Part shown: piece after piece, positions 28,559-39,376 of the stretch | How positions within the stretch are numbered: the stretch's first letter is position 1 | Layout of the letters: the number at the start of each line of letters is the position of its first letter | Assembly: GCA_018648645.1 (NCBI GenBank) | Contig: JABGQS010000002.1 | Span: forward strand, 62,001-126,000 | Direction of reading: 5' to 3' | Length of the DNA stretch: 64,000 nt | Origin: Clostridia bacterium | GTDB lineage: Bacteria > Bacillota > Clostridia > Christensenellales > SZUA-584 | Position numbers and translations under genes: made by a program | The notes under the pieces: model-generated | Seen by the model: only the letters and a program-made list of their open reading frames with translations | Told to the model about the DNA's origin: nothing | Databases searched by the model: none

Positions 28559-29687
28559 GGCAGTCGGAATTTTGCTTGCTGCGGGCAGCGCGACGCGGAT
28601 GGGCGAAAACAAAATGTGGATAAGCATTGGCGGCAAAAGCGTTATTGAGCGCGCTATGAGTGCGTTTGACGAAGCCGGGTGCTTAAGTGAAACAGTTATC
28701 GTCACAACGAGCGAGGACGAAGCGCGCGTAGAACAAGCGGCGCAGCTTTGTTTGAGCATGCCGTATCGCATAGTAATCGGCGGTGAGCAAAGGCAGGATT
28801 CTGTCGCAAATGCATTAAGTGCAATAGGCAACGCGGATGTCGTGGCGATTCATGACGGCGCGAGGTGCTTTGTGCAACCGGGCGTAATCAGCGAGTGCGT
28901 GCGCAAAGCGAGCGAGACGGGCGCGGCGGCAGCAGGCATAAGAACTACCGACACAATAAAGCAAGTTGACGGCGACATGATTCAAATGACGCTGGACAGG
29001 AATAGCTTGGTCAACATACAGACCCCTCAAGCGTTTTCGTTTGAGCTGATTAAGCGCGCGCACAGCAGGGCTGAGAAAGACGGATTTATCGGCACGGACG
29101 AGTGCAGTCTTGTCGAGCGGCTGGGCGAGAAAATTGCGTTTGTGCAGGCGGACGCGCACAATATAAAAATAACCACGCCGGAGGATATCGCAATTGGGCG
29201 ACATATAGACGGCGAGAAAATACGCGTGGGCAGCGGATATGACGTGCACCGATTGGTAAAAGGACGGCGGCTGGTGCTGGGCGGAGAGACGATCCCATAT
29301 AAGAAGGGATTGCTTGGGCACAGCGACGCGGACGTGCTGCTGCACTCCATAATGGACGCGATGTTTGGAGCGGCGGCAAACCGCGATATTGGGCATCACT
29401 TCCCCGGCATTGACGAGTTTAAAGATGCAAGCAGTTTGAACCTTTTGGCACGCACGGTGGATATCATTGAGAGCGATGGATTTACAGTATCAAGCATAGA
29501 CGCGACTGTCGTGATGGAGCGCCCGAAGCTCTCGCCGTATATCGACAACATGCGGGTAAATATTGCGCGAACGGTGGGCATTGATGTGAGCTGCGTAAGC
29601 GTAAAAGCGACCACAACCGAGGGGCTTGGGTGGCAAGGAAAAGGAAAAGGTGTGTCGGCAAGCGCGGTTGTGACGGTGATAGGGTAG
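28551..29687 (+). CDS. ispDF: Bifunctional IspD/IspF (MEP cytidylyltransferase / MEcPP synthase)
   Basis: Isp[13 protein letters not shown] and HDGARCF; Isp[47 protein letters not shown]. Confidence 0.95.
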   Translation: MARAVGILLAAGSATRMGENKMWISIGGKSVIERAMSAFDEAGCLSETVIVTTSEDEARVEQAAQLCLSMPYRIVIGGEQRQDSVANALSAIGNADVVAIHDGARCFVQPGVISECVRKASETGAAAAGIRTTDTIKQVDGDMIQMTLDRNSLVNIQTPQAFSFELIKRAHSRAEKDGFIGTDECSLVERLGEKIAFVQADAHNIKITTPEDIAIGRHIDGEKIRVGSGYDVHRLVKGRRLVLGGETIPYKKGLLGHSDADVLLHSIMDAMFGAAANRDIGHHFPGIDEFKDASSLNLLARTVDIIESDGFTVSSIDATVVMERPKLSPYIDNMRVNIARTVGIDVSCVSVKATTTEGLGWQGKGKGVSASAVVTVIG

Positions 29688-29755
29688 ACAGCCCTTGCTT
29701 TTTGTCGCGATTTATATCATAATGTAGCAAGCAACAGACAGGGGAGAATTATTTA

Positions 29756-32176
29756 ATGGATTACGTACAAGTAGAAAAAAAGTGGCAGAAAAAGTGGCAG
29801 AAGGACAAGCTGTACAGCTTTGACAAGAGCAAAGTGGACAAGAAAAAGTATGTGCTTGAGATGTACTCGTACCCAAGCGGCAGCAAGCTGCATGTTGGGC
29901 ATTGGTATAACTATGGGCTAAGCGACAGCTATGCACGCTTTATGCGCATGAGCGGATACGAAGTGTTTGAGCCGATGGGTTTTGACGCGTTTGGTCTGCC
30001 CGCAGAAAACTATGCCATCAAGACAGGGATTCACCCCGAGGACAGCACGCTTGCCAACATCAAGACGATGGAGAAGCAGCTAAAAGCGATGGGCGCGATG
30101 TTTGACTGGGACTATGAGATCAAAACGTGCATGCCCGATTATTATAAATGGACGCAGTGGTGTTTCTTGAAGCTGTATGAAAAGGGCCTTGCATACCGAA
30201 AGCAAGCGCCGGTCAACTGGTGCGAAAGCTGCCAGACTGTGCTTGCCAACGAGCAGGTTGCAGACGGTACGTGCGAGCGCTGCGGCAGCGAAGTCATTAA
30301 GAAGAACTTGACGCAGTGGTTCTTCAAAATAACCGACTATGCGGAAAGGTTGCTAACCGGACTGGATGACCTTGATTGGCCGAGCAAGACCAAAATGATG
30401 CAAAGAAACTGGATCGGTAAATCGGTGGGCGGCGAGATTACTTTTAATATTGAAGAGAATGGCGAGAAATTCACCGTGTTTACGACACGCGCGGATACGC
30501 TGTTTGGGTGCACGTACGTTGTGCTTGCGCCGGAGCATCCGCTGACAAGCAAGATTACGACGGACAGCCAGAAAAAAGCTGTTGAAGACTATATAGATTA
30601 TGCTGCAAAAGCGAGCGAGATTGACAGACTATCGACCGCCAGAGAGAAGACGGGCGTGTTTACAGGCGCATATGCGACCAACCCCATTAACGGACGCAGA
30701 ATTCCAATATACGTTGCGGATTACGTGCTGTTTAGCTATGGCACGGGCGCGGTTATGGCGGTGCCTGCGCATGACGAGCGCGACTATGAGTTTGCGCACA
30801 AGTATGACCTGCCTATCGAGCGCGTGATCGGCGCGAAGGGCGATGAGGACGACAGCCTACCGTATGTGGAGTATGGCGTGATGGTGAATAGCGAGGACTT
30901 TACGGGACTGACCGTGGAAGACGGCAAGGAAGCTGTATTAAATAAGCTGAAAGCGCTGGGCAAAGGCGACTTTAAAGTGAACTATCGGTTGCGCGATTGG
31001 CTGATATCCCGGCAAAGATATTGGGGTGCACCGATACCGATTGTGTATTGCGACAAGTGCGGGCAGGTGCCTGTGCCCGAAAGCGAGCTTCCTGTCAAGC
31101 TACCATACGACATCGACTTTACGCCGGACGGAACATCGCCGCTGCTAAAGAGCGATGAGTATATGAACGCAACCTGCCCCAAATGCGGCGGGAAAGCGGT
31201 GCGCGATGCGGACACGATGGATACGTTTGTGTGCTCTTCATGGTACTTCTTGCGATATCCCGATGCGAAGAACAAAAAGGAAGCGTTTGACACCGATTGG
31301 ATCAACAAAATGCTGCCGGTCGATAAGTACATCGGCGGCGCTGAGCACGCGTGTATGCATTTGCTGTATGCAAGGTTTTTCACTATGGCGTTGCACGATA
31401 TGGGATATATCGATTTTGACGAGCCGTTTACTTCGCTTGTGCACCAAGGCATTATAATTGGTCCTGACGGATACCGCATGAGTAAAAACAGAGGAAACGT
31501 CATCTCACCTGACGAGTATATCAAAAAGTATGGCAGTGATGTGTTCCGAACGTACTTGGCTTTTGGTTTCTCGTATATCGAGGGCGGTCTGTGGAGTGAC
31601 GACGGCATCAAGGCTGTGCATAAGTTCCTCGACAGGGTGGAGCGTATCACGGGCGAGCTGATGAAAGTAACCACAAAGAGCGATACTGACGTCAAAGAGA
31701 TTGCGTATACCAAGAACTATACGATTAAGCACGTGACGGCCGATATAGAGAACTTCCAGTTTAACACGGCAGTAGCGCGGTTGATGGAGTATACCAATGC
31801 GCTGAGCAAGTATGTGAAAGCTGCGCCCGACAAGCAAACGTCGATTGACGCGGCGAAGACTTTGGCGCTGCTGATTGCGCCGTTTGCGCCGCATTTCTCG
31901 GAAGAGCTGTGGCAGGGCTTTGGCGAGCCGCAAAGCGTGTTTAACACGACGTATCCGATATGTGATGAGAGCAAGCTGGTGCTTGACACCGTTGAGATGC
32001 CGCTGCAGATAAACGGCAAAGTGAAGGCGAGATTTTTCGTAAGCAGCGATGCGACAAAAGAAGACATCGAGAAGTTTATCATGGAAACGGACAGCCTGGC
32101 TGCGCACTTTGAAGGCAAGAGTGTACGCAAAGTGATTATCGTACCGGGCAAAATCGCCAATATAGTGGTGGGCTAG
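29756..32176 (+). CDS. leuS: Leucyl-tRNA synthetase
   Basis: [49 protein letters not shown]; 806 aa. Confidence 0.97.
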   Translation: MDYVQVEKKWQKKWQKDKLYSFDKSKVDKKKYVLEMYSYPSGSKLHVGHWYNYGLSDSYARFMRMSGYEVFEPMGFDAFGLPAENYAIKTGIHPEDSTLANIKTMEKQLKAMGAMFDWDYEIKTCMPDYYKWTQWCFLKLYEKGLAYRKQAPVNWCESCQTVLANEQVADGTCERCGSEVIKKNLTQWFFKITDYAERLLTGLDDLDWPSKTKMMQRNWIGKSVGGEITFNIEENGEKFTVFTTRADTLFGCTYVVLAPEHPLTSKITTDSQKKAVEDYIDYAAKASEIDRLSTAREKTGVFTGAYATNPINGRRIPIYVADYVLFSYGTGAVMAVPAHDERDYEFAHKYDLPIERVIGAKGDEDDSLPYVEYGVMVNSEDFTGLTVEDGKEAVLNKLKALGKGDFKVNYRLRDWLISRQRYWGAPIPIVYCDKCGQVPVPESELPVKLPYDIDFTPDGTSPLLKSDEYMNATCPKCGGKAVRDADTMDTFVCSSWYFLRYPDAKNKKEAFDTDWINKMLPVDKYIGGAEHACMHLLYARFFTMALHDMGYIDFDEPFTSLVHQGIIIGPDGYRMSKNRGNVISPDEYIKKYGSDVFRTYLAFGFSYIEGGLWSDDGIKAVHKFLDRVERITGELMKVTTKSDTDVKEIAYTKNYTIKHVTADIENFQFNTAVARLMEYTNALSKYVKAAPDKQTSIDAAKTLALLIAPFAPHFSEELWQGFGEPQSVFNTTYPICDESKLVLDTVEMPLQINGKVKARFFVSSDATKEDIEKFIMETDSLAAHFEGKSVRKVIIVPGKIANIVVG

Positions 32177-32266
32177 GATATGATGAGAAGTTTTAGTGCG
32201 GCAGAAGTGCTGTTTGATAAGGGCGCTCATGCGCGATTAAATATCCAACGAAAGTTGGTGGGTTAA

Positions 32267-32800
32267 ATGATGAAGCGAATTTTTACTCCGCGGTTTATTG
32301 CGGAGGCGGGGATTATCGCAGCGCTGTACTTTGCGCTTACAATGGCTGCGCAGCCGATTAGTTTTGGACCGCTTCAGGTGCGTATATCAGAAGCACTGTG
32401 CATTCTGCCGTTTTTTACGCCCGCTGCAATCCCGGGGTTGTTTATCGGGGTTGTGCTTTCGAATCTGGTTGGCAGTCCGCTTGGCCCGTATGACATAGTG
32501 TTTGGGTCGCTGGCGACATTGGTTGCTGCTGCGATGACATATGGCATTTTCCGCTTTGGCAAAAAATGCGGCGATGCAGATGCAAAAGTATCAAGATGGT
32601 TTCTTCCGCTTCCGGCTGTTGTGGTCAACGCGTTTGTAGTTGCCGCGATTTTGCAACATTATATTCCGGAACTGGCGAACGCGTATTGGGTAACCGCCGG
32701 TTACGTTGCTGCTGGTCAAGTGATTGCGTGCTATGTGCTGGGGATACCGTTGTTCTTTTTGCTTAATAAACACAAAAACACGCTGTTTAGGCGTATTTAG
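32267..32800 (+). CDS. queT: QueT transporter family protein
   Basis: AEAGIIAALYFALTMAAQPISFGPLQVRISEALCILPFFTPAAIPGLFIG. Confidence 0.9.
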   Translation: MMKRIFTPRFIAEAGIIAALYFALTMAAQPISFGPLQVRISEALCILPFFTPAAIPGLFIGVVLSNLVGSPLGPYDIVFGSLATLVAAAMTYGIFRFGKKCGDADAKVSRWFLPLPAVVVNAFVVAAILQHYIPELANAYWVTAGYVAAGQVIACYVLGIPLFFLLNKHKNTLFRRI

Positions 32801-32862
32801 GTATTTTGTCACGTTTTTTTACATTATAATAGTATATTGCTGATAATTATAGGTAAATTGGC

Positions 32863-32891
32863 TTGACATCCTTTTTTGGTTGACCTATAAT
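32863..32891 (+). promoter_or_regulatory. Consensus sigma-A promoter upstream of greA-lysS
   Basis: TTGACA (32863-32868), 17-nt spacer, TATAAT (32886-32891). Confidence 0.85.
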
Positions 32892-33000
32892 CAGCATATT
32901 ATAAAAATGAAGTCTATTTCAGCATTTGAAATAATCTATATATAATTTTTTTACGTCACACACACTAATTTGGCAAAGCAGGCATACAAGGAGGCAGCAA

Positions 33001-33477
33001 ATGGCAAGCAACCAAGTGATTTTGACACAGGCGGGACTAGAAGAGAAACAGGAGAAACTCGAGTATTTGAGAATTGTCAGAAGAGGCGAGATCTCGCAAC
33101 AGATTAAAGAGGCGAGGGCGTTTGGCGACCTATCTGAAAACGCCGAGTATGACGAAGCGAAAAACGAGCAGGCACGTGTAGAGACCGAGATTGCGAAGCT
33201 TGAAAAGGTGCTGCGCGACGCGGTTGTTATTGCGGAAAGCGAGATTGACCTTTCTACCGTTGGTATCGGCACGACAGTTCGTATATACGATAAAGAGTTT
33301 AAGGAAGAGCAGGAGTATCATATCGTAGGCAGCGTTGAGGCGGACGCGGACAGAGCACACATCAGCAACGAGTCGCCGGTTGGGTCGGCTTTGATGGGTA
33401 GTAAAGTTGGCGACACCGTTGAAGTGCTGGCGCCTGCCGGTTCGTTCAAAATAAAGATTATCGACATTCATAAATAA
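33001..33477 (+). CDS. greA: Transcription elongation factor GreA
   Basis: EARAFGDLSENAEYDEAKNEQ; ISNESPVGSALMGSKVGDTVEV. Confidence 0.97.
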   Translation: MASNQVILTQAGLEEKQEKLEYLRIVRRGEISQQIKEARAFGDLSENAEYDEAKNEQARVETEIAKLEKVLRDAVVIAESEIDLSTVGIGTTVRIYDKEFKEEQEYHIVGSVEADADRAHISNESPVGSALMGSKVGDTVEVLAPAGSFKIKIIDIHK

Positions 33478-33486
33478 GGGGAGAAT

Positions 33487-34977
33487 ATGTCAGACAATAA
33501 TAACAACGAGCAACACCAGCCGCCCGAAAGCGAACTGCTTCGCATAAGGCGCGAAAAGCTGGAGCATCTAAAAAGCGTTGGGCTTGATCCGTATGTGCAA
33601 ACGACATTTGACAAGTCGCACAGCAGCGTATCTGTGCTTGACAATTTTGAGGCGCTTGAAGGAGCTAGCGTAAGCGTTGCCGGACGCATGATGAGCAAGC
33701 GCGTGATGGGCAAGGCGAGCTTTTCGCATATACAGGACATGGAAGGCAAAATTCAGCTTTATGTGCGCAAAGACGTGATTGGCGAGGAGCCTTATGCCGA
33801 GTATAAGAAATATGACATCGGTGACATTGTTGGTGTTGTCGGCGAGGTATTCAAAACGAACAAGGGTGAGATTAGCGTGAAAGCGCATGAGATTACGCTG
33901 CTCAGCAAGTCGCTGCTGCCGCTGCCCGAGAAGTTTCATGGTTTGAAGGACGTCGATTTGCGGTATCGTCAGCGGTACGTGGATTTGATTGTGAACCCCG
34001 AAGTGAAAGAAACGTTTATTGCACGAAGCAAGATTATCAAGTATATCCGAGAGTATCTTGACGAGGGCGGATATTTTGAAGTGGAGACGCCGATATTGAT
34101 GGGCGAAGCGGGCGGAGCGTCTGCAAAGCCGTTTGAGACGCATCACAACACGCTTGATTTGGATATGTATCTCCGCATTGCGACCGAGCTGCACTTGAAG
34201 CGCTTAATCGTCGGCGGGTTTGAAAAGGTGTACGAGATTGGCAGAATATTTAGAAACGAAGGTATGAGTATCAAGCACAACCCTGAGTTTACAATGATTG
34301 AGCTTTATGAAGCGTATGCGAACGTAGACACCATGATGGCGCTTTGTGAGAACTTGTTTGACTATTGTGCGCAAAAGCTGCACGGCACAAGCAAAATAGA
34401 GTATCAAGGAACGTCGATTGATTTAAAGCCACCTTGGAGGCGTCTGAGTATGTTGGACGCGGTAAAGCAATATACGGGTGCAGATTTTAGTGATTGCGAC
34501 GATGAGCAGGCAGCGCAGATTGCAAAAGGTATCGGGCTTAAGACGGACAAAACGCAAACGCGTGGCGAGCTTTTGTACGCGGCATACGAAGAGTTTGTTG
34601 AGGAGAAATTGGAGCAGCCAACGTTTATCACAGGTTATCCTGTTGACGTTTCACCTTTGGCAAAAAGGATGCCGGACGCGCCTTGGTTGACCGAGCGGTT
34701 CGAGCTGTTTATCATGGGCAGAGAATACGCAAACGCGTTCAGCGAACTTAATGACCCCGATGACCAGCGGGCGCGGTTTGAGAGCCAAGCAGCTCAGCGC
34801 GAGAGCGGCGATGACGAAGCGCATATGATGGACGAGGATTTTATAACTGCGCTGGAGTACGGCATGGCGCCGACGGGTGGTATGGGCATCGGCATAGACA
34901 GAATGGTGATGCTGCTGACCGACAGCTATTCGATACGCGACGTTATACTGTTCCCCACCATGAAACCAAAGGAATAA
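33487..34977 (+). CDS. lysS: Lysyl-tRNA synthetase (class II)
   Basis: [60 protein letters not shown]. Confidence 0.97.
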   Translation: MSDNNNNEQHQPPESELLRIRREKLEHLKSVGLDPYVQTTFDKSHSSVSVLDNFEALEGASVSVAGRMMSKRVMGKASFSHIQDMEGKIQLYVRKDVIGEEPYAEYKKYDIGDIVGVVGEVFKTNKGEISVKAHEITLLSKSLLPLPEKFHGLKDVDLRYRQRYVDLIVNPEVKETFIARSKIIKYIREYLDEGGYFEVETPILMGEAGGASAKPFETHHNTLDLDMYLRIATELHLKRLIVGGFEKVYEIGRIFRNEGMSIKHNPEFTMIELYEAYANVDTMMALCENLFDYCAQKLHGTSKIEYQGTSIDLKPPWRRLSMLDAVKQYTGADFSDCDDEQAAQIAKGIGLKTDKTQTRGELLYAAYEEFVEEKLEQPTFITGYPVDVSPLAKRMPDAPWLTERFELFIMGREYANAFSELNDPDDQRARFESQAAQRESGDDEAHMMDEDFITALEYGMAPTGGMGIGIDRMVMLLTDSYSIRDVILFPTMKPKE

Positions 34978-34987
34978 GAGATAAGAC

Positions 34988-35021
34988 AGCGCCTTGGCAA
35001 ACCGCCCGGGCGCTTTTTTTG
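34988..35021 (+). terminator. Rho-independent terminator after lysS
   Basis: AGCGCC...GGGCGCT followed by T-run. Confidence 0.75.
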
Positions 35022-35088
35022 TTTTGTGCGCGTGTTGCTGACGATGCGTTATTATGGTATCATGTAGCAAATAGATAGGAGCGATACT

Positions 35089-35646
35089 TTGTCTGAATCA
35101 ATGATAAAATTTCTGCGGGCTCTTTGGTATTTAGTGTCGAGACTCCTCATTTGGGGGTCTATTATACCGCTTGTTTTGTTATCGTTTTATGCTGCGATGG
35201 ACTATATGAACGTGCGGATATTATCGAGCGATGGGTTGGAAGCGCGCGCGGGTGTGATTATCGCGGGAGATGATCCGACACCGCTGAGCAAGGTTTTCAG
35301 CAAAGGATTTTTGGATGGCGATACCATGCTGTATTCCAATCTGTATCGTCAGTATATCGTGTCCGATTTTGACTATAGTATTGAGATGCCGATTATTATT
35401 ATAATGCCTTGGAAAGACACCGTTGTTTTGCGTATTACCGAGGAGATTGACGATATCGAAGCGGAGGTTTATGCGAGCGTTGAAAACTCGGCAACTGTCA
35501 GCGAAACGCCGCCGGAGTGGAACAACGCGACGTATGATTTGACGCTGGTGCGCTATGAGAATAACTGGCGCATTGTCAGCATGGAAGAGGTTGTAAATGA
35601 GCCGACCGGCTCGCCAAGCCAAACGGAAGAGATTGTAGCGCAGTAG
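35089..35646 (+). CDS. Hypothetical membrane-anchored protein
   Basis: 185 aa with one N-terminal TM; abuts dus gene. Start uncertain (TTG 35089 or ATG 35101). Confidence 0.7.
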   Translation: MSESMIKFLRALWYLVSRLLIWGSIIPLVLLSFYAAMDYMNVRILSSDGLEARAGVIIAGDDPTPLSKVFSKGFLDGDTMLYSNLYRQYIVSDFDYSIEMPIIIIMPWKDTVVLRITEEIDDIEAEVYASVENSATVSETPPEWNNATYDLTLVRYENNWRIVSMEEVVNEPTGSPSQTEEIVAQ

Positions 35647-36639
35647 ATGATTAAGTGTAGAAACAACATTTTTCTGGCACCTATGGCCGGCGTGACTGAC
35701 GCGGCTTTTCGGCGAATTGCTATCGAGCAGGGCGCTGGGCTTACGTATACCGAAATGGTAAGCGCAAAGGGGCTAAAATACGGTAACAAGAAAACCACGC
35801 AATTGATATCCCCCGCTGCAAACGAGGACTTTTTTGGCGTGCAGCTTTTTGCCAGCGATACCAATTCGCTGAAGCAGAGTATTGAAATGATTCAAACGAT
35901 TCACGAAGGTGCGGTATCGGTGTTTGATATCAACATGGGCTGCCCTGCGGCAAAAGTGACCAACAACGGCGAAGGCAGCGCGCTTATGAAGGAGCCGAAA
36001 AAAGCGAGCGGGATAATCGCTGCTGCGGTCAAGGCGTCTAGTATTCCGGTGACGGTGAAGTTTCGAAAAGGGTGGGACGAAACGAGCGTGAACGCGGTGG
36101 AGTTTGCCAAGATGTGCGAAGAGTCTGGCTCTGCCGCAGTTGCGGTGCACGGGCGAACACGGGCGCAGTTTTACAGCGGGCATAGCGACAACGACATAAT
36201 AGCGCAGGTGAAAAGCGCGGTCAGCATACCCGTGATCGGCAATGGCGATATATTTTGTGCGGGCGATGCGGTGAATATGTTCAACGAAACCGGGTGCGAT
36301 GCCGTGATGGTGGCGCGCGGTGCACAGGGAAATCCGTTTATATTCCGCGAGATATTGCATTTGATGAAGACGGGCAGCGAGGCGCAGCCACCGACAAGTG
36401 CAGAAAAAGCGACAGCGATGTTGAGCCAAGCGAAATTAAGCGTTGTGGAAAAGGGCGAATATTTGGCGATGCGGCAAATGCGAAAGCACGCGTCGTGGTA
36501 TCTAAAGGGTGTGCGCGGTGCAGCGCGGGCGCGGGATGAGGCTGTAAAAATGGAAACTTTCGACGATTTGGTGCAGTTGATAAGCAAAGTGTTCCCTGAG
36601 CTTGACGTGACAGAATTATTGAATAGTATTTCTATATAA
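35647..36639 (+). CDS. dus: tRNA-dihydrouridine synthase
   Basis: FLAPMAGVTDAAFRRIA, TEMVSAKGL, FDINMGCPAAKV, HGRTRAQFYSG. Confidence 0.95.
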   Translation: MIKCRNNIFLAPMAGVTDAAFRRIAIEQGAGLTYTEMVSAKGLKYGNKKTTQLISPAANEDFFGVQLFASDTNSLKQSIEMIQTIHEGAVSVFDINMGCPAAKVTNNGEGSALMKEPKKASGIIAAAVKASSIPVTVKFRKGWDETSVNAVEFAKMCEESGSAAVAVHGRTRAQFYSGHSDNDIIAQVKSAVSIPVIGNGDIFCAGDAVNMFNETGCDAVMVARGAQGNPFIFREILHLMKTGSEAQPPTSAEKATAMLSQAKLSVVEKGEYLAMRQMRKHASWYLKGVRGAARARDEAVKMETFDDLVQLISKVFPELDVTELLNSISI

Positions 36640-36716
36640 GCACAAAAAATATGCAAAATGTGGTTGACGTACAGCACAAAATTGATTAAACTAGGTAGTA
36701 CGTATTTATAGTGCGT

Positions 36717-36793
36717 GGAGGCATAGCTCAGTTGGTTAGAGTGCCCGCTTCACATGCGGGAGGTCGCCGGTTCAAGTCCAGCTGTCTCTACCA
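36717..36793 (+). tRNA. tRNA-Val (anticodon CAC)
   Basis: Cloverleaf GGAGGCATAGCTCAGTTGGTTAGAGTGCCCGCTTCACATGCGGGAGGTCGCCGGTTCAAGTCCAGCTGTCTCTACCA; anticodon CAC 36751-36753; encoded CCA. Confidence 0.95.
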
Positions 36794-36865
36794 GCAACGT
36801 TCCGTTGCATCGTTTGTTCGCGAAGTTAATTCTTTGCTGACAATTTTTTTGCAACGTGGCGTTGC
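36794..36865. repeat. Two hairpins of a 57-bp-period repeat after tRNA-Val
   Basis: GCAACGttcCGTTGCATC (36794) and GCAACGtggCGTTGCATC (36851). Confidence 0.6.
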
Positions 36866-36998
36866 ATCCTTACTCGTGAAGTCATCGTTGTGATTTGAAA
36901 GGGCTTGAAGCGATGTTTTGATCTTGTAAACTTTGCTCTTTAACTATGCGCGGCTATGCGATATAATAATAGCAATTAATAAAAAACGAGGAGATTTT

Positions 36999-37499
36999 AT
37001 GGTTACTATAGAAATGCAGAGCGGAAAGAAAATTGAGATTGAGCTGTCGGAGCAGGCGCCTAACACCAGCGCAAACTTTAGAAGCCTTGCGGCGGACGGG
37101 TTTTATGACGGGCTGATTTTTCACCGTGTGATTAAAGGATTTATGATACAGGGCGGGTGCCCCAAAGGCAAAGGCACGGGCGGCCCGGGATATTCCATCA
37201 AGGGCGAGTTTTCTGCGAACGGGTTTGATAACAAGATAAAGCACACAAAGGGCGTGATTTCTATGGCGCGCTCGAGCGCGATGGACAGCGCAGGCAGCCA
37301 GTTCTTTATCATGCACGAGGATTCGTTTTTTCTTGACGGTCAGTATGCCGCGTTTGGCAAAGTGGTTTCGGGTCAGGATGTTGTGGACGAGATTGCGACC
37401 ACGCAGACGGATGCAGCCGACAGACCGAGCGAACCGCAGAAGATCAAAAACATCACGCTGAGCGATGACGAGGTTGTTGACAGCCCTGAAACAGTATAG
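36999..37499 (+). CDS. Cyclophilin-type peptidyl-prolyl isomerase
   Basis: NTSANFRSLAADGFYDGLIFHRVIKGFMIQGGCPKGKGTGGPGYSIKGEF; AGSQFFIMHEDSFFLDGQYAAFGKV. Confidence 0.95.
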   Translation: MVTIEMQSGKKIEIELSEQAPNTSANFRSLAADGFYDGLIFHRVIKGFMIQGGCPKGKGTGGPGYSIKGEFSANGFDNKIKHTKGVISMARSSAMDSAGSQFFIMHEDSFFLDGQYAAFGKVVSGQDVVDEIATTQTDAADRPSEPQKIKNITLSDDEVVDSPETV

Positions 37500-37513
37500 A
37501 GGAATTATTTAAG

Positions 37514-37562
37514 ACAAGCAGGCAAAACAGGAGCACGTAATCCTGCTTTGCCTGCTTTTTTT
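37514..37562. terminator. Bidirectional rho-independent terminator
   Basis: AAGCAGGCAAA...TTTGCCTGCTTTTTTT between convergent genes. Confidence 0.85.
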
Positions 37563-38601
37563 ATTTGAAACCAAACATGTCCTTGCCGTTTTGCCAGAAA
37601 ACTTTCTCGATGTCGTTGCGACTTAGTTCTGTGTTGATTGACGCTTGGCGAAACGCTTCGATTGTTTCATACATGAAGAACGAGAGCGCGTCCGCTTCGG
37701 GCGGGTCTACCTCTTTCATGTTTTTGTCGGCACGCACGTCGCCGTAGAGACCGCGCGGCACAACATTTTTGTATACGCCATCCTCTTCAATACGGCGCAT
37801 TCGCATACGCGCTATCGGCAAGTCGCTGCCAAACATGATGCGCGAAGGACCGACGGCACGGATTAGCTGCTCGAACACCCAGCCGTTTGTGTTTGCGGCG
37901 AAATCGAACACCATGTTGTCGGTTTTGGAAAGTATATCGAGAGCGTCGCCGACGTCGCTGTTGCAGTACGCTCTGCCCACATGCGCGACGATTAGTTTGA
38001 GGTTTTTATACGTGTTCTCGATCTGCTGCAGCTGGGCAACGTTGACAGGGTCACGCAGGCGCGCGTCTCTGGAGATGTGCAGCATGACCGCGCAGCCGAG
38101 TTTATCGCAGACTGCCAGATGCTCGTGCGTCAGAAAGTCGAATATGCGGATTTGCGGCACGGGAATGTACAGCGGCGCGAAGGTGAGGTATACCTTGATG
38201 CCTTTGAAACCGCCGCCTTGAATTGCACTTTCCAAGTCGGTCGCGCTCATTTTGGGGTGGGCAAGCAACAGCGATGGAAAGCCTGTTTTTGCGGCTACGT
38301 CCGATATGTATGTATTTGGCGCGGTCAAATCCACACCCTTTGTCGGCGTGCCGAACATCAGCGGCACGTATGTTTTACCCGGAAACATCAACTGCGCAGT
38401 TTCCATTAAATCTTCGATTGGGTTTTTGTCGGCAACAAGCGCCGGCCACGTTACGGTGCGAACTTCGCCCTTGCGCGGCGGCTGGGGCAGATATACGTGC
38501 GTATGTACATCAAAAATGCTGTCCGGTAGAAAATCCTCCAGTCTATCCTTGTAATATGTTTTATCGACTGCTTTGACTTCGAATAGTGACAAAATATCCA
38601 C
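37561..38601 (-). CDS. Amidohydrolase family protein
   Basis: FLPDSIFDVHTHVYLP (HxH), LIVAHVGRAYCNSDV, IMFGSDLPIARMR. Confidence 0.85.
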   Translation of the reverse strand: MDILSLFEVKAVDKTYYKDRLEDFLPDSIFDVHTHVYLPQPPRKGEVRTVTWPALVADKNPIEDLMETAQLMFPGKTYVPLMFGTPTKGVDLTAPNTYISDVAAKTGFPSLLLAHPKMSATDLESAIQGGGFKGIKVYLTFAPLYIPVPQIRIFDFLTHEHLAVCDKLGCAVMLHISRDARLRDPVNVAQLQQIENTYKNLKLIVAHVGRAYCNSDVGDALDILSKTDNMVFDFAANTNGWVFEQLIRAVGPSRIMFGSDLPIARMRMRRIEEDGVYKNVVPRGLYGDVRADKNMKEVDPPEADALSFFMYETIEAFRQASINTELSRNDIEKVFWQNGKDMFGFK

Positions 38602-38797
38602 GCTCCTAAAAAATAGTTAGTCACAGAATAAGCGTATATGACCGTAAATATACTATCATTTTTTGGCGTCTATTTCAAAAGGTTTTTGCCAATGCAGCAC
38701 AATATTATTTTATTAATAGGCAAATTTTGTGTTCACTTTCTTTGAGTAAGCTGGTAGAATGAGAGTACTATAATACTTATAATTTGAGGTGGAGACG

Positions 38798-39376
38798 ATG
38801 AGTGACAAACCCGTACTAATTACGATGATAAAGAAGAGTTTGGATGATATTATCGACGTGCCGTTTGCGGATGGGTATACAATGCGCAGATATGCAAAGG
38901 GCGACAGGGATATGTGGATTGCGCTGTATGACAGGCTGGACGAGTACTATCACGTGACGCCGAAGGATTTTGACGAAAGCTATGGAGACGACCGCGATGA
39001 AATCGGCAAGTACGTGTACTTTTTGATGCACGAGGGTAAAGAAATTGGCACCGTTGCCAACTGGCCGGAGCCGGATATGAACGGGCAGAAAACGGGACGC
39101 GTGCATTGGCTTGGCGTGGAGGACGGGCACAGAGGCAAGCACCTAGGGGCCGCAATGCTCTCTTTTATATTGCAGGATATGAAGCAGCAGGGATGCACAC
39201 AATCTATACTTGGGACGATGAACAGACGGGTTGCTGCGCTGAATCTATATTTTAAGTTTGGGTTTGAAGCGATCGTGTATACCGACCAGTGGAGCGCGAT
39301 TGATGACCAAAGCGAAGCTTGGAGCGCGCTAAAAGACACGATGCCAAAAGAATATCAAGGAATGATAAACATTTAG
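38798..39376 (+). CDS. GNAT N-acetyltransferase
   Basis: VHWLGVEDGHRGKHLGAAMLSFILQDMK, ALNLYFKFGFEAI. Confidence 0.85.
   Translation: MSDKPVLITMIKKSLDDIIDVPFADGYTMRRYAKGDRDMWIALYDRLDEYYHVTPKDFDESYGDDRDEIGKYVYFLMHEGKEIGTVANWPEPDMNGQKTGRVHWLGVEDGHRGKHLGAAMLSFILQDMKQQGCTQSILGTMNRRVAALNLYFKFGFEAIVYTDQWSAIDDQSEAWSALKDTMPKEYQGMINI

Noticed and set aside
36711-36893. 60-aa ORF (MRGGIAQLVRVPASHAGGRRFKSSCL)
   Set aside because: Translation of tRNA-Val; typical spurious tRNA-derived ORF.
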